The notes: generated by a model from the sequence alone, not told the origin. Shown: positions 15,394 through 25,135, counted from the stretch's first letter. The stretch: 64,000 bases of DNA from Streptomyces sp. NBC_01016 (GCF_026341035.1 NZ_JAPEOQ010000001.1:1798001-1862000); one strand, 5' to 3'. A program made the numbers and translations.

Positions 15394-17397
15394 TCAGGCC
15401 CGCGCCTGCGTCGGCCGCCACAGCCATGGCCGGGCGTCGGGGGAGAGGCCCGCGGCGGCAGGGCCTCGGGCGGTCAGGGCCAGGGCCGGTCCTTCCAGGC
15501 TGGCCGGCGCCGTGCTCGGGCGGAGGGTGCGGCCCGCGTGGTGCAGCCGGACGTCGCCGTTGGTGTCACGGCCGAGGAGATACGCGCCCGCTGCCGCCAC
15601 CGGCCCGTAGCCGGGGAAGTCGACGCGCGGGCCGCCGCTGGACAGCAGCTCGGCGGACGCCGGCTGCCGGTAGTAGAGGCGGTCGCCGGACGCGGCGACG
15701 GCGTCGGCGGGGGTGGGCAGGCCGGACAGCGGTGCGGGGCCTGCAGGGGTCCAGTGGTGGACGGTGTCGCGGCCCGCGGCGTAGACGTGCACCTCGCCGT
15801 CGTCGCCGACGACCGCCGTGAGCCCGTCCTGGACGGGGCCACCGCCGAGCTCGCGCCACGGGGACCAGCCCCCGGACCTGTCGCGCACCCGCGTGCTGAT
15901 GCCCTGCCCCGCATTGCGTACGAAGATGTGGACGCGGCCGTCCGGAGCGGTGGCCGCCACCGGGACGCCGATGCGGCGGGCGCGGGCGGGCTCGCTCTCC
16001 GGGTTGCCGAGGCCCTTCCACGCCTGTCGTTCCAGGGCCACGATCTCGCGCACGTCGGCGCCGTCCTGGACGGACGCGAGGCGCAGGCCGACGACGAGGT
16101 GGCGCCCGTCGGGGAGCGCGACGGCCGTGAGGGACGGGGCGAGCGGGCCGCCGCCGAGGTCGGCCGGGGCGCCGAACTCACCGTCCTTCTCGGTGTAGCG
16201 GACGGCGCGCAGCCCCAGCACGCCGTACGCGGTGAGCCGTCCGTCGGCGTTCGGGACGAGGGCGAGCCGGGGCCCCGGATAGCGGTAGTGGGTGGCGCGG
16301 ACCCAGCCCTTGCGGTTGGTGAGGGGGCGGTCGCCGCCGACGTTGTAGTCGCCGCAGCCTGAGGGGTTGCCGCAGCTCCAGTCGGGGGCGGCGCCGTACG
16401 GGACGAGCTGGGCGGCCTTCTCCTCAAGCACCTGCGGCGGCAGATTCTTCGGCCAGTGGTTGTTGTAGTAGCCGCGGAAGGCGGTCGCGGCGAACGCGGG
16501 CGGCCCGCCCTTGGCCCGCTGCGTCCAGCGGATCAGCGCGGCCCAGCTGAAGCAGGCGACGGCCGTGTGGTCGGCGTGGTCGGAGTAGCCCGGCTGCTCG
16601 CTGTCGCGTATTCGTGTGAGCCGGTCGCTGTGCTGGATGTCGGGGTCCGGGTCGAGGGTGTGCACGAGGGTCGGGCGGTACCGCTCGAAGAGCGCGACGA
16701 GCACGTCGACCAGGGATGCGCGGTCGTACGTCTGGACGGCGCCCAGCGGGGACCCGACGGGGACGAGGGTGCGCAGCAGGAGGCCCGGTTCGCGCCAGAG
16801 CGCGGGGACGCCCATGTGGCCCTCCGGGGTGTGCATGCCGAGGTTCAGATGCACCAACTCGACGCTGTGGCCCCGGTGTTGGAGCGAGTCGACCTCGACC
16901 CGGAAGCCGCCGGGCAGCTGGACGGCGCTCGTGGTCCAGCGGGTGAAGGCGGGCAGGCCGAGCTGGGTCGCGTACGCCTGGCGCAGGCCCTGGTGGCGGG
17001 CCGAGGAGTACGCCGCCTTGTCGGGGGCCGGGTCGCGGTCGGCCGGTGTCTTGTTGCGGCCGTCGGCCTCGCCCGCGGTGACGTACACGCAGACGACAGG
17101 GGTGCCCGCATCCAGGGCGTGCCGGGTGTCCGGGTTCATGAAGTACAGGTCGTCGTCGGGGTGGGCGAGGACCTGGAGCAGCAGGGCGCGCTCGGCCTGT
17201 GCGGCGGCGTGGCCGGTGGCGGGGGAGGGGACGGTGGCGCGGGGCGGCGGCACGGGAGAGCTGCGGGAGCAGGCGGTGAGGGTGCCCGCGGCGGCGAGCG
17301 CGGCGACGCCCAGGAGGGTGCTCCGGCGGGCGGGGCCGCGCCCAACGGGTATGCAGGGGTGGGGTGTTGCAGGTCTTTCCCGCACGGTGGCGCTCAC
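15394..17397 (-). CDS. Secreted PIG-L deacetylase lipoprotein with C-terminal propeller-like domain
   Basis: The 667-aa protein starts at GTG. It has an Arg-Arg pair (residues 24-25) before a hydrophobic segment and a lipobox ending LTAC (Cys43), so it is probably an exported lipoprotein, perhaps by the Tat route. A PIG-L/LmbE N-acetylglucosaminyl deacetylase domain follows, with the Zn motif AHPDDD at 78-83 and HADHTA further on. The last ~300 residues hold repeated WxxW/GGG-type segments (GGWSPWRELGGGPVQDGLTA) like a carbohydrate-binding beta-propeller. It would deacetylate an extracellular glycan or glycolipid; the substrate is unknown. It stands alone and reversed between tuf and rpsJ. 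Confidence 0.8.
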   Translation of the reverse strand: MSATVRERPATPHPCIPVGRGPARRSTLLGVAALAAAGTLTACSRSSPVPPPRATVPSPATGHAAAQAERALLLQVLAHPDDDLYFMNPDTRHALDAGTPVVCVYVTAGEADGRNKTPADRDPAPDKAAYSSARHQGLRQAYATQLGLPAFTRWTTSAVQLPGGFRVEVDSLQHRGHSVELVHLNLGMHTPEGHMGVPALWREPGLLLRTLVPVGSPLGAVQTYDRASLVDVLVALFERYRPTLVHTLDPDPDIQHSDRLTRIRDSEQPGYSDHADHTAVACFSWAALIRWTQRAKGGPPAFAATAFRGYYNNHWPKNLPPQVLEEKAAQLVPYGAAPDWSCGNPSGCGDYNVGGDRPLTNRKGWVRATHYRYPGPRLALVPNADGRLTAYGVLGLRAVRYTEKDGEFGAPADLGGGPLAPSLTAVALPDGRHLVVGLRLASVQDGADVREIVALERQAWKGLGNPESEPARARRIGVPVAATAPDGRVHIFVRNAGQGISTRVRDRSGGWSPWRELGGGPVQDGLTAVVGDDGEVHVYAAGRDTVHHWTPAGPAPLSGLPTPADAVAASGDRLYYRQPASAELLSSGGPRVDFPGYGPVAAAGAYLLGRDTNGDVRLHHAGRTLRPSTAPASLEGPALALTARGPAAAGLSPDARPWLWRPTQARA

Positions 17398-17438
17398 TCC
17401 GTTCGCTGCCGAGGCAGCGTTCGGGGGTGGTGCGCTCG

Positions 17439-17469
17439 CCTCTGTTCAGGTGGTTCACCTCAACAGAGG
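17439..17469. promoter_or_regulatory. Inverted repeat upstream of the PIG-L gene
   Basis: CCTCTGTT and AACAGAGG arms (17439-17446, 17462-17469) enclose AGGTG/CACCT arms around a 3-nt centre. It lies 42-72 nt before the PIG-L start on the reverse strand. It could be an operator or a transcript hairpin. A smaller palindrome lies at 17405-17420. Confidence 0.45.
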
Positions 17470-17580
17470 GGGAATGGGATGCTCGGGTTCCGCTGAAGAT
17501 CCGCCACAGACAAACACGCGAATCTCTGTCGACACCGGCCAAGCGGGTTCCGGTGCGCGCGGGACACGGCCACCCCTGGT

Positions 17581-17608
17581 TTGACCTTCGTCACTGAGGG
17601 GGTACTCT
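17581..17608 (+). promoter_or_regulatory. Predicted rpsJ (S10 operon) promoter
   Basis: TTGACC (17581-17586), a 16-nt spacer and TACTCT (17603-17608) resemble the rpsL promoter. Transcription from about 17615 would give a leader of nearly 380 nt. Confidence 0.6.
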
Positions 17609-17614
17609 CTTCGG

Positions 17615-17993
17615 CTCGATTGGCCCCGGACGTGCCCTGTATGGCAGACTGTCGGGGTTGCTCGGTTGAGTGCCGATGCTGCGCGCCTCCCGCCGGGAGG
17701 ACCGGAAGCGAGTCCCACAGTACTCGTCGGCTGTATCTATCCCTCGGGGTAGCAATCGGCCGGACGTACGGGAATCTTTCGGGAAGCGTCAGCGAGGTTC
17801 CTCGGCCAGGCGCTCGGTGGGTTTCTTCCCCCGTGTACATGCGGTTCAGGCCGCAGACCCCTTAGCAGGGACATCCATGCGGATATTTCTGTGAGCGGGA
17901 CTGCGACACGCCCGACCGCGTGGGGCGGAGGAAGTGTGAAACAGGGCCCCTCGAGTTCCAGAGCGTTATGAGAGACAGGACTACTAAGTAGCC
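17615..17993 (+). ncRNA. Long untranslated leader of the S10 operon
   Basis: This 379-nt stretch has no supportable gene. It contains several GC-rich inverted repeats and, at 17904-17928, the 25-nt block also found before rpsL. Long S10-operon leaders are regulatory in other bacteria (L4 in E. coli); whether that applies here is inference. Confidence 0.5.
17904..17928 (+). promoter_or_regulatory. Leader motif shared with the rpsL leader
   Basis: The block matches 10840-10864 at 23 of 25 positions. Here the most stable local pairing is CGCCC with GGGCG rather than the longer stem possible before rpsL. So the primary sequence is better conserved than the fold. Confidence 0.5.
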
Positions 17994-18302
17994 ATGGCGG
18001 GACAGAAGATCCGCATCCGGCTCAAGGCCTACGACCACGAGGTCATCGACTCCTCGGCGAAGAAGATCGTCGAGACGGTGACCCGCACTGGTGCGTCGGT
18101 CGCGGGCCCGGTGCCGCTGCCTACCGAGAAGAACGTGTACTGCGTCATCAAGTCGCCGCACAAGTACAAGGATTCTCGCGAGCACTTCGAGATGCGCACG
18201 CACAAGCGCCTCATCGACATCCTCGACCCGACTCCGAAGACCGTTGACTCCCTGATGCGACTCGACCTTCCGGCCGGCGTCGACATCGAGATCAAGCTCT
18301 GA
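17994..18302 (+). CDS. rpsJ: 30S ribosomal protein S10
   Basis: The 102-aa product is S10 (NusE), a 30S head protein that also serves in NusB-dependent antitermination. The start [19 protein letters not shown] and [19 protein letters not shown] are diagnostic. The ATG has only a weak purine-rich upstream region and no clear Shine-Dalgarno. First gene of a tightly packed S10 operon running to rpsQ. Confidence 0.98.
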   Translation: MAGQKIRIRLKAYDHEVIDSSAKKIVETVTRTGASVAGPVPLPTEKNVYCVIKSPHKYKDSREHFEMRTHKRLIDILDPTPKTVDSLMRLDLPAGVDIEIKL

Positions 18303-18319
18303 GGGCCGGTGATCTGAAG

Positions 18320-18964
18320 ATGACTAAGCAGATCAAGGGCATCCTGGGCGAGAAGCTCGGCATGACGCAGGTGTGGGACGAGAACAACCGTGTTGTTCCG
18401 GTCACCGTCGTCAAGGCCGGTCCGAACGTGATCACCCAGGTTCGCACCAACGACGTAGACGGTTACGACTCCGTCCAGCTCGCCTTCGGCGAGATCGACC
18501 CGCGCAAGGTGAACAAGCCCCTCAAGGGCCACTTCGCCAAGGCCGATGTCACCCCCCGTCGCCACCTCGTCGAGATTCGTACGCCGGACGCGTCCGAGTA
18601 CGCCCTCGGCCAGGAGATCACCGCTGAGGTGTTCGACGGCGGCGTGAAGGTCGACGTGACCGGCCAGAGCAAGGGCAAGGGCTTCGCCGGTGGCATGAAG
18701 CGGCACAACTTCAAGGGCGGCAAGGCCTCCCACGGTGCCCACCGCATCCACCGCAAGCCGGGCTCCATTGGCGGTTGCGCCACCCCCGGCCGTGTGTTCA
18801 AGGGCACCCGCATGGCGGGCCGCATGGGCAACGAGCGGGTCACCACCCAGAACCTGACCGTCCACGCCGTTGACGCGGAGAAGGGTCTGCTGCTCATCAA
18901 GGGCGCGGTTCCTGGTCCGAACGGCGGCCTCGTCCTGGTCCGTACTGCGACCAAGGGGGCCTGA
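18320..18964 (+). CDS. rplC: 50S ribosomal protein L3
   Basis: The 214-aa product is L3, which reaches the peptidyl transferase centre. The start [20 protein letters not shown] and [18 protein letters not shown] (with the loop near the catalytic centre) are characteristic. It lies 17 nt after rpsJ and 7 nt before rplD. Confidence 0.98.
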   Translation: MTKQIKGILGEKLGMTQVWDENNRVVPVTVVKAGPNVITQVRTNDVDGYDSVQLAFGEIDPRKVNKPLKGHFAKADVTPRRHLVEIRTPDASEYALGQEITAEVFDGGVKVDVTGQSKGKGFAGGMKRHNFKGGKASHGAHRIHRKPGSIGGCATPGRVFKGTRMAGRMGNERVTTQNLTVHAVDAEKGLLLIKGAVPGPNGGLVLVRTATKGA

Positions 18965-18971
18965 GGTAACG

Positions 18972-19625
18972 ATGAGCACTGTTGACATCCTTTCGCCGGC
19001 AGGCGACAAGACCGGGACGGTGGAGCTCCCCGCGGAGATCTTCGACGTCGAGAAGATCAGCGTTCCGCTGCTTCACCAGGTTGTCGTCGCCCAGCTGGCC
19101 GCTGCCCGCCAGGGCACGCACAAGACCAAGCGCCGCGGCGAAGTCCGTGGTGGTGGCAAGAAGCCGTACCGCCAGAAGGGCACCGGCCGCGCCCGTCAGG
19201 GTTCGACCCGTGCGCCGCAGTTCGCCGGCGGTGGCGTCGTCCACGGCCCGCAGCCGCGTGACTACTCGCAGCGGACCCCGAAGAAGATGAAGGCCGCGGC
19301 CCTGCGCCACGCCCTCACCGACCGGGCCCGCAACGCTCGCATCCACGTCGTCACCGGCGTGGTCGAGGGTGCGGTTTCCACCAAGGCCGCGAAGTCGCTG
19401 CTCGGGAAGGTCAGCGAGCGCAAGAACGTGCTCCTGGTCATCGACCGCGCCGACGAGGCCTCGCTGCTCTCCGCTCGCAACCTGCCCCAGGTCCACATCC
19501 TGGAGCCGGGCCAGCTGAACACGTACGACGTTCTCGTCTCGGACGACGTGGTCTTCACCCAGGCCGCTTTCGAGTCCTTCGTGTCTGGCCCCAAGGCCGC
19601 TGACACCGAAGGGAGCGAAGCCTGA
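18972..19625 (+). CDS. rplD: 50S ribosomal protein L4
   Basis: The 217-aa product is L4, an exit-tunnel protein; in enterobacteria it autoregulates the S10 operon. The tunnel loop [19 protein letters not shown] is intact. The ATG at 18972 gives the usual [11 protein letters not shown] start; the longer open frame upstream overlaps rplC and is not used. Its stop overlaps the rplW start by one base, implying coupling. Confidence 0.97.
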   Translation: MSTVDILSPAGDKTGTVELPAEIFDVEKISVPLLHQVVVAQLAAARQGTHKTKRRGEVRGGGKKPYRQKGTGRARQGSTRAPQFAGGGVVHGPQPRDYSQRTPKKMKAAALRHALTDRARNARIHVVTGVVEGAVSTKAAKSLLGKVSERKNVLLVIDRADEASLLSARNLPQVHILEPGQLNTYDVLVSDDVVFTQAAFESFVSGPKAADTEGSEA

Positions 19626-20044
19626 TGGCTACGCGTCACCCGAGCATTGCCTCGAAGGCCGCCAAGGCCGCCAAGGCAGCGCGCGTCGCGAAGGCGAAGC
19701 GCATTGCCACCGAGGGCAAGATCGCCGTTGAGCCCACTCCGCTGAGCAAGTCCTTCTCGGACCCGCGCGACGTCCTCGTCAAGCCGGTCGTCTCCGAGAA
19801 GTCGTACGCGCTTCTCGACGAGGGCAAGTACACGTTCGTCGTGGCCCCGGGCGCCAACAAGACCCAGATCAAGCAGGCCGTCGAGGCGGTCTTCTCGGTC
19901 AAGGTCACCGGCGTCAACACGATCAACCGTCAGGGCAAGCGGAAGCGTACGCGCACCGGGTTCGGCAAGCGTGCCGACACCAAGCGCGCCATCGTGACCC
20001 TCGCTGAGGGCGACCGTATCGACATCTTCGGCCAGGCCTCCTAA
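19625..20044 (+). CDS. rplW: 50S ribosomal protein L23 with N-terminal extension
   Basis: The 139-aa product is L23, which lines the tunnel exit and docks trigger factor and SRP. The core from about residue 45 ([19 protein letters not shown]) is standard. The first ~35 residues form a Lys/Ala-rich, probably helical extension ([18 protein letters not shown]), longer than the ~100-aa E. coli protein but, as I recall, usual in Streptomyces. The ATG overlaps the rplD stop. Confidence 0.96.
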   Translation: MATRHPSIASKAAKAAKAARVAKAKRIATEGKIAVEPTPLSKSFSDPRDVLVKPVVSEKSYALLDEGKYTFVVAPGANKTQIKQAVEAVFSVKVTGVNTINRQGKRKRTRTGFGKRADTKRAIVTLAEGDRIDIFGQAS

Positions 20045-20082
20045 CGGAGACCCTGGTCCGAATATCGGACGAGGACTGAGAA

Positions 20083-20919
20083 ATGGGAATCCGCAAGTAC
20101 AAGCCGACGACGCCGGGCCGCCGTGGCTCCTCCGTCGCCGACTTCGTCGAGGTAACGCGGTCCACGCCGGAGAAGTCGCTGGTCCGCCCGCTGCACAGCA
20201 AGGGCGGCCGTAACAACGCCGGTCGGATCACCGTTCGCCACCAGGGTGGTGGACACAAGCGCGCCTTCCGCGTGATCGACTTCCGTCGTCACGACAAGGA
20301 CGGCGTGCCGGCGAAGGTCGCTCACATCGAGTACGACCCGAACCGCACTGCGCGCATCGCGCTTCTGCACTACGCGGACGGCGAGAAGCGCTACATCCTG
20401 GCCCCGCGCGGTCTCGCGCAGGGCGCCAAGGTGGAGAACGGCCCCGCTGCCGACATCAAGCCCGGTAACAACCTGGCGCTCCGCAACATCCCGGTCGGTA
20501 CCACGATCCACGCGATCGAGCTCCGTCCCGGTGGTGGCGCCAAGTTCGCCCGCTCCGCGGGTGCCTCCGTGCAGCTGCTCGCGAAGGAGGGCTCGATGGC
20601 CCACCTTCGTATGCCCTCCGGCGAGATCCGCCTGGTCGACGTGCGCTGCCGCGCCACCGTCGGCGAGGTCGGCAACGCCGAGCAGAGCAACATCAACTGG
20701 GGCAAGGCCGGCCGCATGCGCTGGAAGGGCGTCCGCCCGACCGTGCGTGGTGTCGTCATGAACCCGGTTGACCACCCGCACGGTGGTGGTGAAGGCAAGA
20801 CCTCCGGTGGTCGCCACCCGGTCTCGCCGTGGGGCCAGAAGGAGGGTCGTACTCGTGATCGCAACAAGGCGAGCAACAAGTACATCGTCCGCCGCCGCAA
20901 GTCGAACAAGAAGCGCTAG
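20083..20919 (+). CDS. rplB: 50S ribosomal protein L2
   Basis: The 278-aa product is L2, needed for subunit joining and peptidyl transferase assembly. The conserved C-terminal segment [20 protein letters not shown] holds the essential His. Start [16 protein letters not shown] and length are standard. It lies 38 nt after rplW and 12 nt before rpsS. Confidence 0.98.
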   Translation: MGIRKYKPTTPGRRGSSVADFVEVTRSTPEKSLVRPLHSKGGRNNAGRITVRHQGGGHKRAFRVIDFRRHDKDGVPAKVAHIEYDPNRTARIALLHYADGEKRYILAPRGLAQGAKVENGPAADIKPGNNLALRNIPVGTTIHAIELRPGGGAKFARSAGASVQLLAKEGSMAHLRMPSGEIRLVDVRCRATVGEVGNAEQSNINWGKAGRMRWKGVRPTVRGVVMNPVDHPHGGGEGKTSGGRHPVSPWGQKEGRTRDRNKASNKYIVRRRKSNKKR

Positions 20920-20931
20920 GAGCGGGTTTAG

Positions 20932-21213
20932 ATGCCGCGCAGTCTCAAGAAGGGACCCTTCGTCGACGGCCACCTCGTGAAGAAGGTGGACGTACAGAAC
21001 GAAGCCGGTTCCAAGAACGTCATCAAGACCTGGTCCCGCCGCTCGATGATCATTCCCAGCATGCTGGGTCACACGATCGCGGTGCACAACGGCAAGACCC
21101 ACATCCCGGTGTTCGTCACCGAGTCGATGGTCGGCCACAAGCTCGGCGAGTTCTCGCCGACGCGCACCTTCCGGGGTCACGTCAAGGACGACCGGAAGTC
21201 GAAGCGCCGCTAA
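20932..21213 (+). CDS. rpsS: 30S ribosomal protein S19
   Basis: The 93-aa product is S19 of the 30S head, near the A-site tRNA and bridge B1. [19 protein letters not shown] and [16 protein letters not shown] are diagnostic. Preceded by AGGAGCGG and close to rplB. Confidence 0.98.
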   Translation: MPRSLKKGPFVDGHLVKKVDVQNEAGSKNVIKTWSRRSMIIPSMLGHTIAVHNGKTHIPVFVTESMVGHKLGEFSPTRTFRGHVKDDRKSKRR

Positions 21214-21255
21214 GGCGGGGTGGAATCGACTATGACTAACACCGAAGGGACAACC

Positions 21256-21603
21256 ATGGAAGCCAGGGCCCAGGCGCGGTACATCCGCGTCACGCCCATG
21301 AAGGCCCGCCGCGTGGTGGACCTCATCCGTGGCATGGACGCCACGGAGGCTCAGGCGGTCCTGCGATTCGCCCCGCAGGCCGCGAGCCAGCCGGTGGGCA
21401 AGGTGCTCGACAGCGCCATCGCCAACGCCGCGCACAACTACGACCACCCTGACGCCTCTTCGCTGGTCATCAGCGAGGCGTACGTGGACGAGGGTCCGAC
21501 CCTGAAGCGGTTCCGTCCGCGTGCTCAGGGCCGGGCCTACCGGATCCGTAAGCGGACCAGCCACATCACCGTGGTCGTCAGCAGCAAGGAAGGAACCCGG
21601 TAA
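21256..21603 (+). CDS. rplV: 50S ribosomal protein L22
   Basis: The 115-aa product is L22, which lines the exit tunnel; macrolide-relevant residues lie in its beta-hairpin. I chose the ATG at 21256 because GAAGGGA lies 5 nt upstream and the protein then starts [20 protein letters not shown]. In-frame ATG 21232 (with a weaker GGGTGGA site) would add 8 residues (MTNTEGTT). The stop overlaps the rpsC start (TAATG). Confidence 0.95.
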   Translation: MEARAQARYIRVTPMKARRVVDLIRGMDATEAQAVLRFAPQAASQPVGKVLDSAIANAAHNYDHPDASSLVISEAYVDEGPTLKRFRPRAQGRAYRIRKRTSHITVVVSSKEGTR

Positions 21604-22445
21604 TGGGCCAGAAGGTAAACCCGCACGGGTTCCGGCTCGGTGTCACGACCGACTTCAAGTCGCGTTGGTACGCCGACAAGCTGTACAAGGACTACGTCAA
21701 GGAAGACGTCGCCATCCGTCGGATGATGACGTCCGGCATGGAGCGCGCCGGCATCTCGAAGGTTGAGATCGAGCGCACCCGTGACCGCGTGCGGGTGGAC
21801 ATCCACACCGCTCGTCCCGGCATCGTCATCGGCCGCCGTGGCGCCGAGGCCGACCGCATCCGCGGTGACCTCGAGAAGCTCACGGGCAAGCAGGTCCAGC
21901 TGAACATCCTCGAGGTCAAGAGCCCCGAGACCGATGCTCAGCTGGTTGCCCAGGCCGTTGCCGAGCAGCTGTCCTCCCGCGTCTCCTTCCGTCGCGCCAT
22001 GCGTAAGAGCATGCAGGGCACGATGAAGGCCGGCGCCAAGGGCATCAAGATCCAGTGTGGCGGTCGTCTCGGCGGTGCCGAGATGTCCCGTTCGGAGTTC
22101 TACCGCGAGGGCCGCGTGCCCCTGCACACGCTCCGCGCCAACGTGGACTACGGCTTCTTCGAGGCCAAGACGACCTTCGGCCGCATCGGCGTGAAGGTCT
22201 GGATCTACAAGGGCGACGTCAAGAACATCGCCGAGGTTCGCGCCGAGAACGCCGCGGCCCGCGCCGGTAACCGTCCGGCCCGTGGCGGTAACGACCGCCC
22301 GGCCCGTGGTGGTGGCCGTGGTGGCGAGCGTGGCGGTCGCGGTCGTAAGCCGCAGCAGCAGTCCGCGCCGGCAGCCGAGGCCCCCAAGGCCGACGCTCCC
22401 GCCGCTGCCGCTCCGGCTGCTGAGAGCACCGGAACGGAGGCCTGA
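21603..22445 (+). CDS. rpsC: 30S ribosomal protein S3 with C-terminal tail
   Basis: The 280-aa product is S3, with an N-terminal KH domain and a C-terminal domain at the mRNA entry channel. [13 protein letters not shown] and [20 protein letters not shown] are diagnostic. From about residue 215 there is an unstructured Arg/Gly tail ([12 protein letters not shown]) and then a Pro/Ala tail, absent from the 233-aa E. coli protein. The start overlaps the rplV stop by one base. Confidence 0.97.
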   Translation: MGQKVNPHGFRLGVTTDFKSRWYADKLYKDYVKEDVAIRRMMTSGMERAGISKVEIERTRDRVRVDIHTARPGIVIGRRGAEADRIRGDLEKLTGKQVQLNILEVKSPETDAQLVAQAVAEQLSSRVSFRRAMRKSMQGTMKAGAKGIKIQCGGRLGGAEMSRSEFYREGRVPLHTLRANVDYGFFEAKTTFGRIGVKVWIYKGDVKNIAEVRAENAAARAGNRPARGGNDRPARGGGRGGERGGRGRKPQQQSAPAAEAPKADAPAAAAPAAESTGTEA

Positions 22446-22450
22446 CCGAA

Positions 22451-22870
22451 ATGCTGATCCCCCGTAGGGTCAAGCACCGCAAGCAGCACCACCCGAAGCG
22501 CAGCGGTATGTCCAAGGGTGGCACGCAGGTTGCGTTCGGTGAGTACGGCATTCAGGCCCTCACCCCGGCGTACGTGACGAACCGTCAGATCGAGGCCGCT
22601 CGTATCGCCATGACGCGTCACATCAAGCGTGGCGGCAAGGTCTGGATCAACATTTACCCGGACCGCCCCCTCACCAAGAAGCCTGCCGAGACCCGCATGG
22701 GTTCCGGTAAGGGTTCCCCGGAGTGGTGGGTCGCCAACGTCAAGCCCGGACGCGTGATGTTCGAGCTGTCGTACCCCAACGAGAAGACCGCGCGCGAGGC
22801 GCTGACTCGTGCGGCTCACAAGCTGCCGATGAAGTGCAAGATCGTCAAGCGCGAGGCAGGTGAAGCGTGA
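22451..22870 (+). CDS. rplP: 50S ribosomal protein L16
   Basis: The 139-aa product is L16, which contacts A-site tRNA and is the target region for evernimicin-type drugs. The start [17 protein letters not shown] and [19 protein letters not shown] are characteristic. It follows rpsC after 5 nt, and its stop overlaps the rpmC start. Confidence 0.97.
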   Translation: MLIPRRVKHRKQHHPKRSGMSKGGTQVAFGEYGIQALTPAYVTNRQIEAARIAMTRHIKRGGKVWINIYPDRPLTKKPAETRMGSGKGSPEWWVANVKPGRVMFELSYPNEKTAREALTRAAHKLPMKCKIVKREAGEA

Positions 22871-23094
22871 TGTCGGCCGGAACCAAGGCGTCTGAGCTGC
22901 GCGAGCTGGGCAACGAGGAGCTCCTCAACAAGCTCCGCGAAGCCAAGGAAGAGCTGTTCAACCTCCGCTTCCAGGCGGCGACGGGTCAGCTCGAGAACCA
23001 CGGCCGGCTCAAGGCCGTCCGTAAGGACATCGCGCGGATCTACACCCTCATGCGCGAGCGCGAGCTGGGCATCGAGACGGTGGAGAGCGCCTGA
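22870..23094 (+). CDS. rpmC: 50S ribosomal protein L29
   Basis: The 74-aa product is L29, at the tunnel exit beside L23. The motif [19 protein letters not shown] is diagnostic. The ATG at 22870 shares a base with the rplP stop; an adjacent GTG at 22867 would add one residue. Its own stop overlaps the rpsQ ATG. Confidence 0.96.
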   Translation: MSAGTKASELRELGNEELLNKLREAKEELFNLRFQAATGQLENHGRLKAVRKDIARIYTLMRERELGIETVESA

Positions 23095-23378
23095 TGAGCG
23101 AGAAGACTGTGACTGAAGAGACCGCCGCCCGCGGCTTCCGCAAGACCCGTGAGGGCCTTGTTGTCAGCGACAAGATGGACAAGACCGTCGTCGTCGCTGT
23201 CGAGGACCGCGTCAAGCACGCCCTGTACGGCAAGGTCATCCGCCGTACGAACAAGCTCAAGGCGCACGACGAGCAGAACGCTGCCGGCGTCGGCGACCGC
23301 GTCCTCCTGATGGAGACGCGTCCGCTGTCGGCGAGCAAGCGCTGGCGCATCGTCGAGATCCTCGAGAAGGCCAAGTAA
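23094..23378 (+). CDS. rpsQ: 30S ribosomal protein S17
   Basis: The 94-aa product is S17, a primary 16S rRNA binder. [19 protein letters not shown] and [16 protein letters not shown] are characteristic. It is the last gene before a 105-nt gap carrying two strong hairpins, which separate the S10 and spc gene groups. Confidence 0.97.
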   Translation: MSEKTVTEETAARGFRKTREGLVVSDKMDKTVVVAVEDRVKHALYGKVIRRTNKLKAHDEQNAAGVGDRVLLMETRPLSASKRWRIVEILEKAK

Positions 23379-23382
23379 TTCT

Positions 23383-23400
23383 CTGAGGGGTATCCCTCAG
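23383..23400 (+). other. First hairpin in the rpsQ-rplN gap
   Basis: CTGAGGG and CCCTCAG arms around a GTAT loop begin 4 nt after the rpsQ stop. No T-tract follows. Confidence 0.5.
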
Positions 23401-23418
23401 GGTTCGTTCCGCCAGGCT

Positions 23419-23455
23419 CGGTGCAGAAGCGCTAGTCACTAGCGCTTCTGCACCG
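23419..23455 (+). terminator. 17-bp hairpin between S10 and spc groups
   Basis: A perfect 17-bp stem (23419-23435 with 23439-23455) closes a 3-nt loop, 28 nt before rplN. It has no T-tract and ends just before the rplN ribosome-binding site. Partial termination, RNase III processing or translational control are all possible. Confidence 0.55.
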
Positions 23456-23483
23456 GGAACCGGCAGACAAACAGGAGATAGAC

Positions 23484-23852
23484 GTGATCCAGCAGGAGTC
23501 GCGACTGCGCGTCGCCGACAACACGGGTGCGAAGGAAATTCTCACCATCCGTGTTCTCGGTGGCTCGGGTCGCCGCTACGCGGGCATCGGTGACGTCATC
23601 GTCGCCACCGTCAAGGACGCGATCCCCGGTGGCAACGTGAAGAAGGGTGACGTCGTCAAGGCGGTCATCGTTCGCACCGTCAAGGAGCGTCGCCGTCCGG
23701 ATGGCTCGTACATCCGTTTCGACGAGAACGCCGCCGTCATTCTGAAGAACGACGGCGACCCCCGCGGCACCCGTATCTTCGGCCCGGTCGGCCGTGAGCT
23801 GCGCGAGAAGAAGTTCATGAAGATCATCTCGCTCGCGCCGGAGGTGCTGTAA
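23484..23852 (+). CDS. rplN: 50S ribosomal protein L14
   Basis: The 122-aa product is L14, part of bridge B8 and the binding site of the RsfS silencing factor. It starts at GTG ([20 protein letters not shown]) with AGGAG upstream. [20 protein letters not shown] is diagnostic. First gene of the spc group, 2 nt before rplX. Confidence 0.98.
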   Translation: MIQQESRLRVADNTGAKEILTIRVLGGSGRRYAGIGDVIVATVKDAIPGGNVKKGDVVKAVIVRTVKERRRPDGSYIRFDENAAVILKNDGDPRGTRIFGPVGRELREKKFMKIISLAPEVL

Positions 23853-23854
23853 GC

Positions 23855-24178
23855 ATGAAGATCAAGAAGGGCGACCTGGTCCAGGTCATCACCGGTAAGG
23901 ACCGCGGCAAGCAGGGCAAGGTCATTGCGGCCTTCCCCCGCGAGGACCGTGTCCTGGTCGAGGGTGTCAACCGGGTCAAGAAGCACACGAAGGCCGGCCC
24001 GACCGCCAGCGGTTCGCAGGCCGGCGGCATCGTCACGACCGAGGCGCCCGTCCACGTCTCCAACGTCCAGCTGGTCGTTGAGAAGGACGGCAACAAGGTT
24101 GTCACGCGTGTCGGTTTCCGCTTCGACGAAGACGGCAACAAGATCCGCGTTGCCAAGCGGACGGGTGAGGACATCTGA
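23855..24178 (+). CDS. rplX: 50S ribosomal protein L24
   Basis: The 107-aa product is L24, an assembly initiator of the 50S subunit. The KOW-type start [21 protein letters not shown] and [18 protein letters not shown] are clear. Its stop overlaps the rplE start (TGATG). Confidence 0.97.
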   Translation: MKIKKGDLVQVITGKDRGKQGKVIAAFPREDRVLVEGVNRVKKHTKAGPTASGSQAGGIVTTEAPVHVSNVQLVVEKDGNKVVTRVGFRFDEDGNKIRVAKRTGEDI

Positions 24179-24735
24179 TGACGACCACCACCAGCCCGCG
24201 TCTGAAGACGAAGTACCGCGAGGAGATCACGGCGAAGCTGCAGGAGGAGTTCTCGTACGAGAACGTCATGCAGATTCCCGGTCTCGTGAAGGTCGTCGTG
24301 AACATGGGTGTCGGCGACGCCGCCCGTGACTCGAAGCTCATGGACGGTGCCGTCCGTGACCTGACGACGATCACCGGCCAGAAGCCGGCCATCACCAAGG
24401 CTCGCAAGTCCATCGCGCAGTTCAAGCTGCGCGAGGGTCAGCCGATCGGTGCCCACGTCACGCTCCGTGGCGACCGCATGTGGGAGTTCCTGGACCGCAC
24501 CCTGTCGCTCGCGCTGCCGCGCATCCGCGACTTCCGTGGTCTGTCCCCCAAGCAGTTCGACGGCCGTGGCAACTACACCTTCGGTCTCACGGAGCAGGTC
24601 ATGTTCCACGAGATCGACCAGGACAAGATCGACCGCGTCCGGGGTATGGACATCACCGTGGTCACCACGGCGACCAACGACGACGAGGGCCGTGCCCTTC
24701 TGCGTCACCTCGGCTTCCCGTTCAAGGAGGCGTAA
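24178..24735 (+). CDS. rplE: 50S ribosomal protein L5
   Basis: The 185-aa product is L5, which binds 5S rRNA and contacts P-site t[40 protein letters not shown] and [20 protein letters not shown] are characteristic. It is coupled to rplX by a one-base overlap and precedes rpsZ by 5 nt. Confidence 0.98.
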   Translation: MTTTTSPRLKTKYREEITAKLQEEFSYENVMQIPGLVKVVVNMGVGDAARDSKLMDGAVRDLTTITGQKPAITKARKSIAQFKLREGQPIGAHVTLRGDRMWEFLDRTLSLALPRIRDFRGLSPKQFDGRGNYTFGLTEQVMFHEIDQDKIDRVRGMDITVVTTATNDDEGRALLRHLGFPFKEA

Positions 24736-24740
24736 GCGAG

Positions 24741-24926
24741 ATGGCGAAGAAGGCTCTTATTGCCAAGGCTGCTCGTAAGCCGAAGTTCGGTGTTCGTGGC
24801 TACACCCGCTGCCAGCGCTGCGGCCGCCCGCACTCCGTGTACCGCAAGTTCGGCCTCTGCCGCGTGTGCCTTCGTGAGATGGCTCACCGTGGCGAGCTGC
24901 CGGGCGTGACCAAGAGCTCCTGGTAG
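24741..24926 (+). CDS. rpsZ: 30S ribosomal protein S14 type Z (zinc-binding)
   Basis: The 61-aa product is the short Zn-binding form of S14. The two CxxC pairs are in RCQRCGRPH and [10 protein letters not shown]. The zinc-free, longer form used under Zn limitation is normally encoded elsewhere in Streptomyces. The ATG at 24741 follows rplE with GCGTAAGCGAG between. The gap to rpsH is unusually long (209 nt) and holds a small hairpin at about 24926-24943. Confidence 0.96.
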   Translation: MAKKALIAKAARKPKFGVRGYTRCQRCGRPHSVYRKFGLCRVCLREMAHRGELPGVTKSSW

Positions 24927-25135
24927 TCCCCTAGTTGGGACTGCCCGGATCTCTCGGTAAGTAGAGGGTCGGCAGAGGCCCCAGCTCTCATGGCTTAGGC
25001 TAGGAGAGTTGGGCGTCTGCCGCCCTGACCGACTTACTACGCCGTAGGTCCCCGCGCCGCACCCGTCCCGCCCCTGTGTGGGGAGAGGGATGGCGCATAC
25101 AGGAAACCCCGGCGAGAGAGGCCGAAGGCCAATTC

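Noticed and set aside
20041..21564. A 507-codon open frame antisense to rplB-rpsS-rplV
   Set aside because: It spans three real genes on the opposite strand and shows the same shadow composition.
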